From the NCBI GenBank assembly GCA_023460055.1, contig JAEWRJ010000006.1, forward strand, positions 1 through 6,070: 6,070 bases of DNA, in the 5' to 3' direction. Under the pieces are notes generated by a model. That model worked only from the letters and a program-made list of their open reading frames with translations, was not told the DNA's origin and did not search any database. Every line of letters begins with the position of its first letter. Position 1 is the stretch's first letter. The stretch is from Bacillota bacterium (lineage in GTDB: Bacteria > Bacillota > Clostridia > Christensenellales > Aristaeellaceae). Of this stretch, positions 4,180 to 6,070 are shown in pieces. Position numbers and translations under genes: made by a program.

Positions 4180-6070
4180 TTAGAAAGGTACATCGTCTTC
4201 AAACAGCTGCCGGTACTCTTCCCGTGTGATCAGTGTTTTTCGCGGCTTGGTCCCTTCGTTGCCGCTGATGATGCTGCGGCGGGCCATTTCATCGATCAGC
4301 CTGCCTGCCCGGCCATAGCCGACACGCAGCACCCTTTGCAGCATAGAGATGGACATCTGGCCGGCTTCAACAGCCATTTCAATGGCCTTTGGCAGCAGCT
4401 CATCAAAGCTGTCCTCCCCTTCCTCACCTTCAGCGGACTGCGCGGCACCTCCGCCGGCTTCCTTCTTCTCTTCCTTCTCGATGTGCTCCATGATATCCAT
4501 ATTGTACTCCGTCTGGTTACGAGACTTTACATAGTCAGCCACAGAGGCCACATCGGAGTCGCTGATGAAGCAGCCCTGCACACGCTTGGGCGCCTTTAAG
4601 GTGCGGGGAAAATAAAGCATATCACCATAGCCCAGCAGCTTCTCCGCCCCCTGAGAGTCAAGGATCGTTCTGCTGTCAATCTGTGAAGATACCTGGAAAG
4701 CGATGCGGCTGGGAATATTGGCTTTGATGATGCCCGTGATCACGTCAACGGAGGGGCGCTGCGTAGCCAGGATCAGGCAGATCCCGGCAGCCCGCGCCTT
4801 GGCCGTGATGCGCTTGATATGTTCATCAATAGCCTTGCCTGCCGTCAGCATCAGATCCGCCATCTCATCGACGATGACAATGATACGCGGCATCGGCTCT
4901 TCATCCGGCTCAAGCTTCGCGTTGTAGGCGTCGATATTGCGCACGCGGTGCTTTTCAAGGATCTTATAGCGTTCATCCATCTCCTGGCAGACCCACTCCA
5001 GCGCCATTACGGCCTTCTTGGGATCAACCACGACCGGTAAAAGCAGATGGGGTCCGTCATTATACGGCTGCAGCTCAACAAACTTGGGATCAATCAGGAT
5101 CAGCCGCACATCCTTGGGAGAGGCACGGTACAGAAGACTGGTGATAATGCTGTTGATACAGACGGACTTGCCGCTGCCTGTAGCGCCAGCGATCAGCAGA
5201 TGAGGCATATCCATCAGCTCACAGATAACCGGTGCGCCATATATATCCTTGCCAAGCGACACCGCGGTGGGCGATTTGAGTTCCTGCATCTTCTGGGAGG
5301 ACAGTATCTCGCTGAGGTAAACCATAGAGGCCTTCTCATTGGACACTTCAATGCCGATCAGAGGCGTTCCGGGGATAGGGATCTCGGCACGGGCCGGGCT
5401 TTTGGCAAGCAGTTCCACAGAGATATTATCCATCACGTTGCGCAGCTTGTTGATGTTGACCCCTTCGGCGAGGCGTATGCCAAAACTGGTCACGGCAGGC
5501 CCGTGCACCACCTGGTTGACCGTTGCCGAGATGTTGAAGCTGGCCAGGGTGGAGATGAGCTTTTCGGCTTTTGCCGCGTCTTCCTCCGTTGTGTCCAGGT
5601 TGGCGTCAGGCGGCGGGGAGGATATCAGCCGAAGCGAAGGCTTCTGATAGCTGTCAATATGCATGCTTGTCTGTTTGGCCGCGGGCTTGCTCGCGGCCAT
5701 GCCATCCTGCCTCGCATCCCTGATCGGGGCCGCGGCAGGCTTGACTTGAACGCGTTCACCGGTCAGCGGCACGGCGGATGCAACGCCCACCTCATTGACC
5801 CTGCCTGAAGAATACACGGGACGGGCAGGAACTCGTTTTTCTTCTTGTTTAGGCGCGGGGGCAGGTTCATATACATGCTCAGGGACAGCCACGAAGGCGT
5901 CAAGTTTTGTCTCACGATGAGGTTCAGGCTGCCTTGGCAGCTCCTTGGCTGGCTGTGCTGTAAGCAATTCGGTCTCGGATGAGGCCGGCGGATTCGGATC
6001 TGGCTGCAGCTGCGGCAAAGCGGGAGCTTCTTTGCGCTGCGCGGCGCGTGATGCGGGAATGGGGTCCTCC
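4180..6070 (-). CDS. ftsK: DNA translocase FtsK/SpoIIIE, partial (N-terminal membrane domain beyond window)
   Basis: The frame is open from the right edge to TAA at 4180-4182, giving 629 visible residues (numbered from the codon at 6069). FtsK/SpoIIIE is a hexameric ATP-driven pump that moves chromosomal DNA through the division or sporulation septum. Residues 1 to about 160 are a Pro/Ala/Glu-rich linker, followed by the alpha domain (about 165-262). The RecA-like motor has Walker A GATGSGKS (295-302), DPKFVELQPYN (327-337), Walker B IIVIVDEMADL (396-406) and ATQRPSVDVITG (435-446). An acidic, Gly-rich linker (about 533-555) leads to the gamma winged-helix domain (555-615, with GYGRAGRLIDEMARR), which reads oriented chromosomal sequences in this family. 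The four-helix membrane anchor expected upstream is not in the window. No start codon is assigned; the in-frame TTG at 6018 lies in mid-linker. Chromosomal rather than conjugative type is supported by the gamma domain. FtsK versus SpoIIIE cannot be separated here. Confidence 0.95.
   Translation of the reverse strand, partial: EDPIPASRAAQRKEAPALPQLQPDPNPPASSETELLTAQPAKELPRQPEPHRETKLDAFVAVPEHVYEPAPAPKQEEKRVPARPVYSSGRVNEVGVASAVPLTGERVQVKPAAAPIRDARQDGMAASKPAAKQTSMHIDSYQKPSLRLISSPPPDANLDTTEEDAAKAEKLISTLASFNISATVNQVVHGPAVTSFGIRLAEGVNINKLRNVMDNISVELLAKSPARAEIPIPGTPLIGIEVSNEKASMVYLSEILSSQKMQELKSPTAVSLGKDIYGAPVICELMDMPHLLIAGATGSGKSVCINSIITSLLYRASPKDVRLILIDPKFVELQPYNDGPHLLLPVVVDPKKAVMALEWVCQEMDERYKILEKHRVRNIDAYNAKLEPDEEPMPRIIVIVDEMADLMLTAGKAIDEHIKRITAKARAAGICLILATQRPSVDVITGIIKANIPSRIAFQVSSQIDSRTILDSQGAEKLLGYGDMLYFPRTLKAPKRVQGCFISDSDVASVADYVKSRNQTEYNMDIMEHIEKEEKKEAGGGAAQSAEGEEGEDSFDELLPKAIEMAVEAGQMSISMLQRVLRVGYGRAGRLIDEMARRSIISGNEGTKPRKTLITREEYRQLFEDDVPF

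Noticed and set aside
5047..5808. A 253-codon plus-strand frame inside ftsK
   Set aside because: It lies fully antisense to conserved FtsK motor sequence. Its His/Gly/Arg-rich translation is typical of a shadow frame in GC-rich DNA.
6016..6018. In-frame TTG 6018 as the true start of the translocase
   Set aside because: The frame stays open to the window edge, the position is mid-linker, and family members have an N-terminal membrane domain. The gene is simply cut by the window.
1..6070. tRNA, rRNA, CRISPR array, insertion sequence, phage or toxin-antitoxin features
   Set aside because: No clover-leaf sequence, spaced short repeats, transposase motifs or terminal inverted repeats were seen. 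The only repeat of note is the coding domain duplication.

Overview
The window looks like chromosomal DNA from a Gram-positive, Clostridia-like bacterium. The evidence is a SpoIIIE/FtsK-type DNA translocase with a winged-helix tail, strong AGGAGG-type ribosome binding sites, sigma-A-like promoters, and an RnfG-type flavoprotein fused to extra FMN-binding domains. Base composition is moderately GC-rich in genes and AT-rich between them. The assignment is by gene style only; there is no rRNA or other phylogenetic marker.

Layout. Positions 1-1483 (minus) hold most of a membrane-anchored RnfG-like protein with at least four FMN-binding domains; it runs off the left edge and has no stop in the window. 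Its start codon overlaps the stop of the upstream gene (1480-2112, minus), a single-domain RibF-type FMN adenylyltransferase (FAD synthetase) with no riboflavin kinase domain. A promoter at 2152-2180 drives this pair leftward. Divergently, a promoter at about 2257-2285 drives a small secreted protein (2315-2866, plus) that closes with a clear intrinsic terminator. Next comes a polytopic membrane protein resembling GT-C-type glycosyltransferases (about 2960-4174, plus). It converges, with a 5-base gap, on an ftsK/spoIIIE gene (4180 to the right edge, minus) whose N-terminal membrane part lies outside the window. The probable ftsK terminator sits inside the 3' end of the converging gene.

How the genes may work together. 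The left half reads as a flavin-based extracytosolic electron-transfer module. In flavinylation biology ApbE uses FAD as donor to attach FMN covalently to Thr in D-x-x-[S/T]-G-A-T motifs outside the membrane. An FAD-making enzyme translationally coupled to a protein carrying at least four such motifs fits FAD supply to its client. The divergent secreted protein carries a C-terminal segment spaced like a degenerate flavinylation motif (D-L-A-T-T-V-T), so it may be a distant relative or partner. No ApbE, quinone reductase or other Rnf subunit is visible; they could lie beyond the left edge. The membrane protein and ftsK show no evident functional link to that module.
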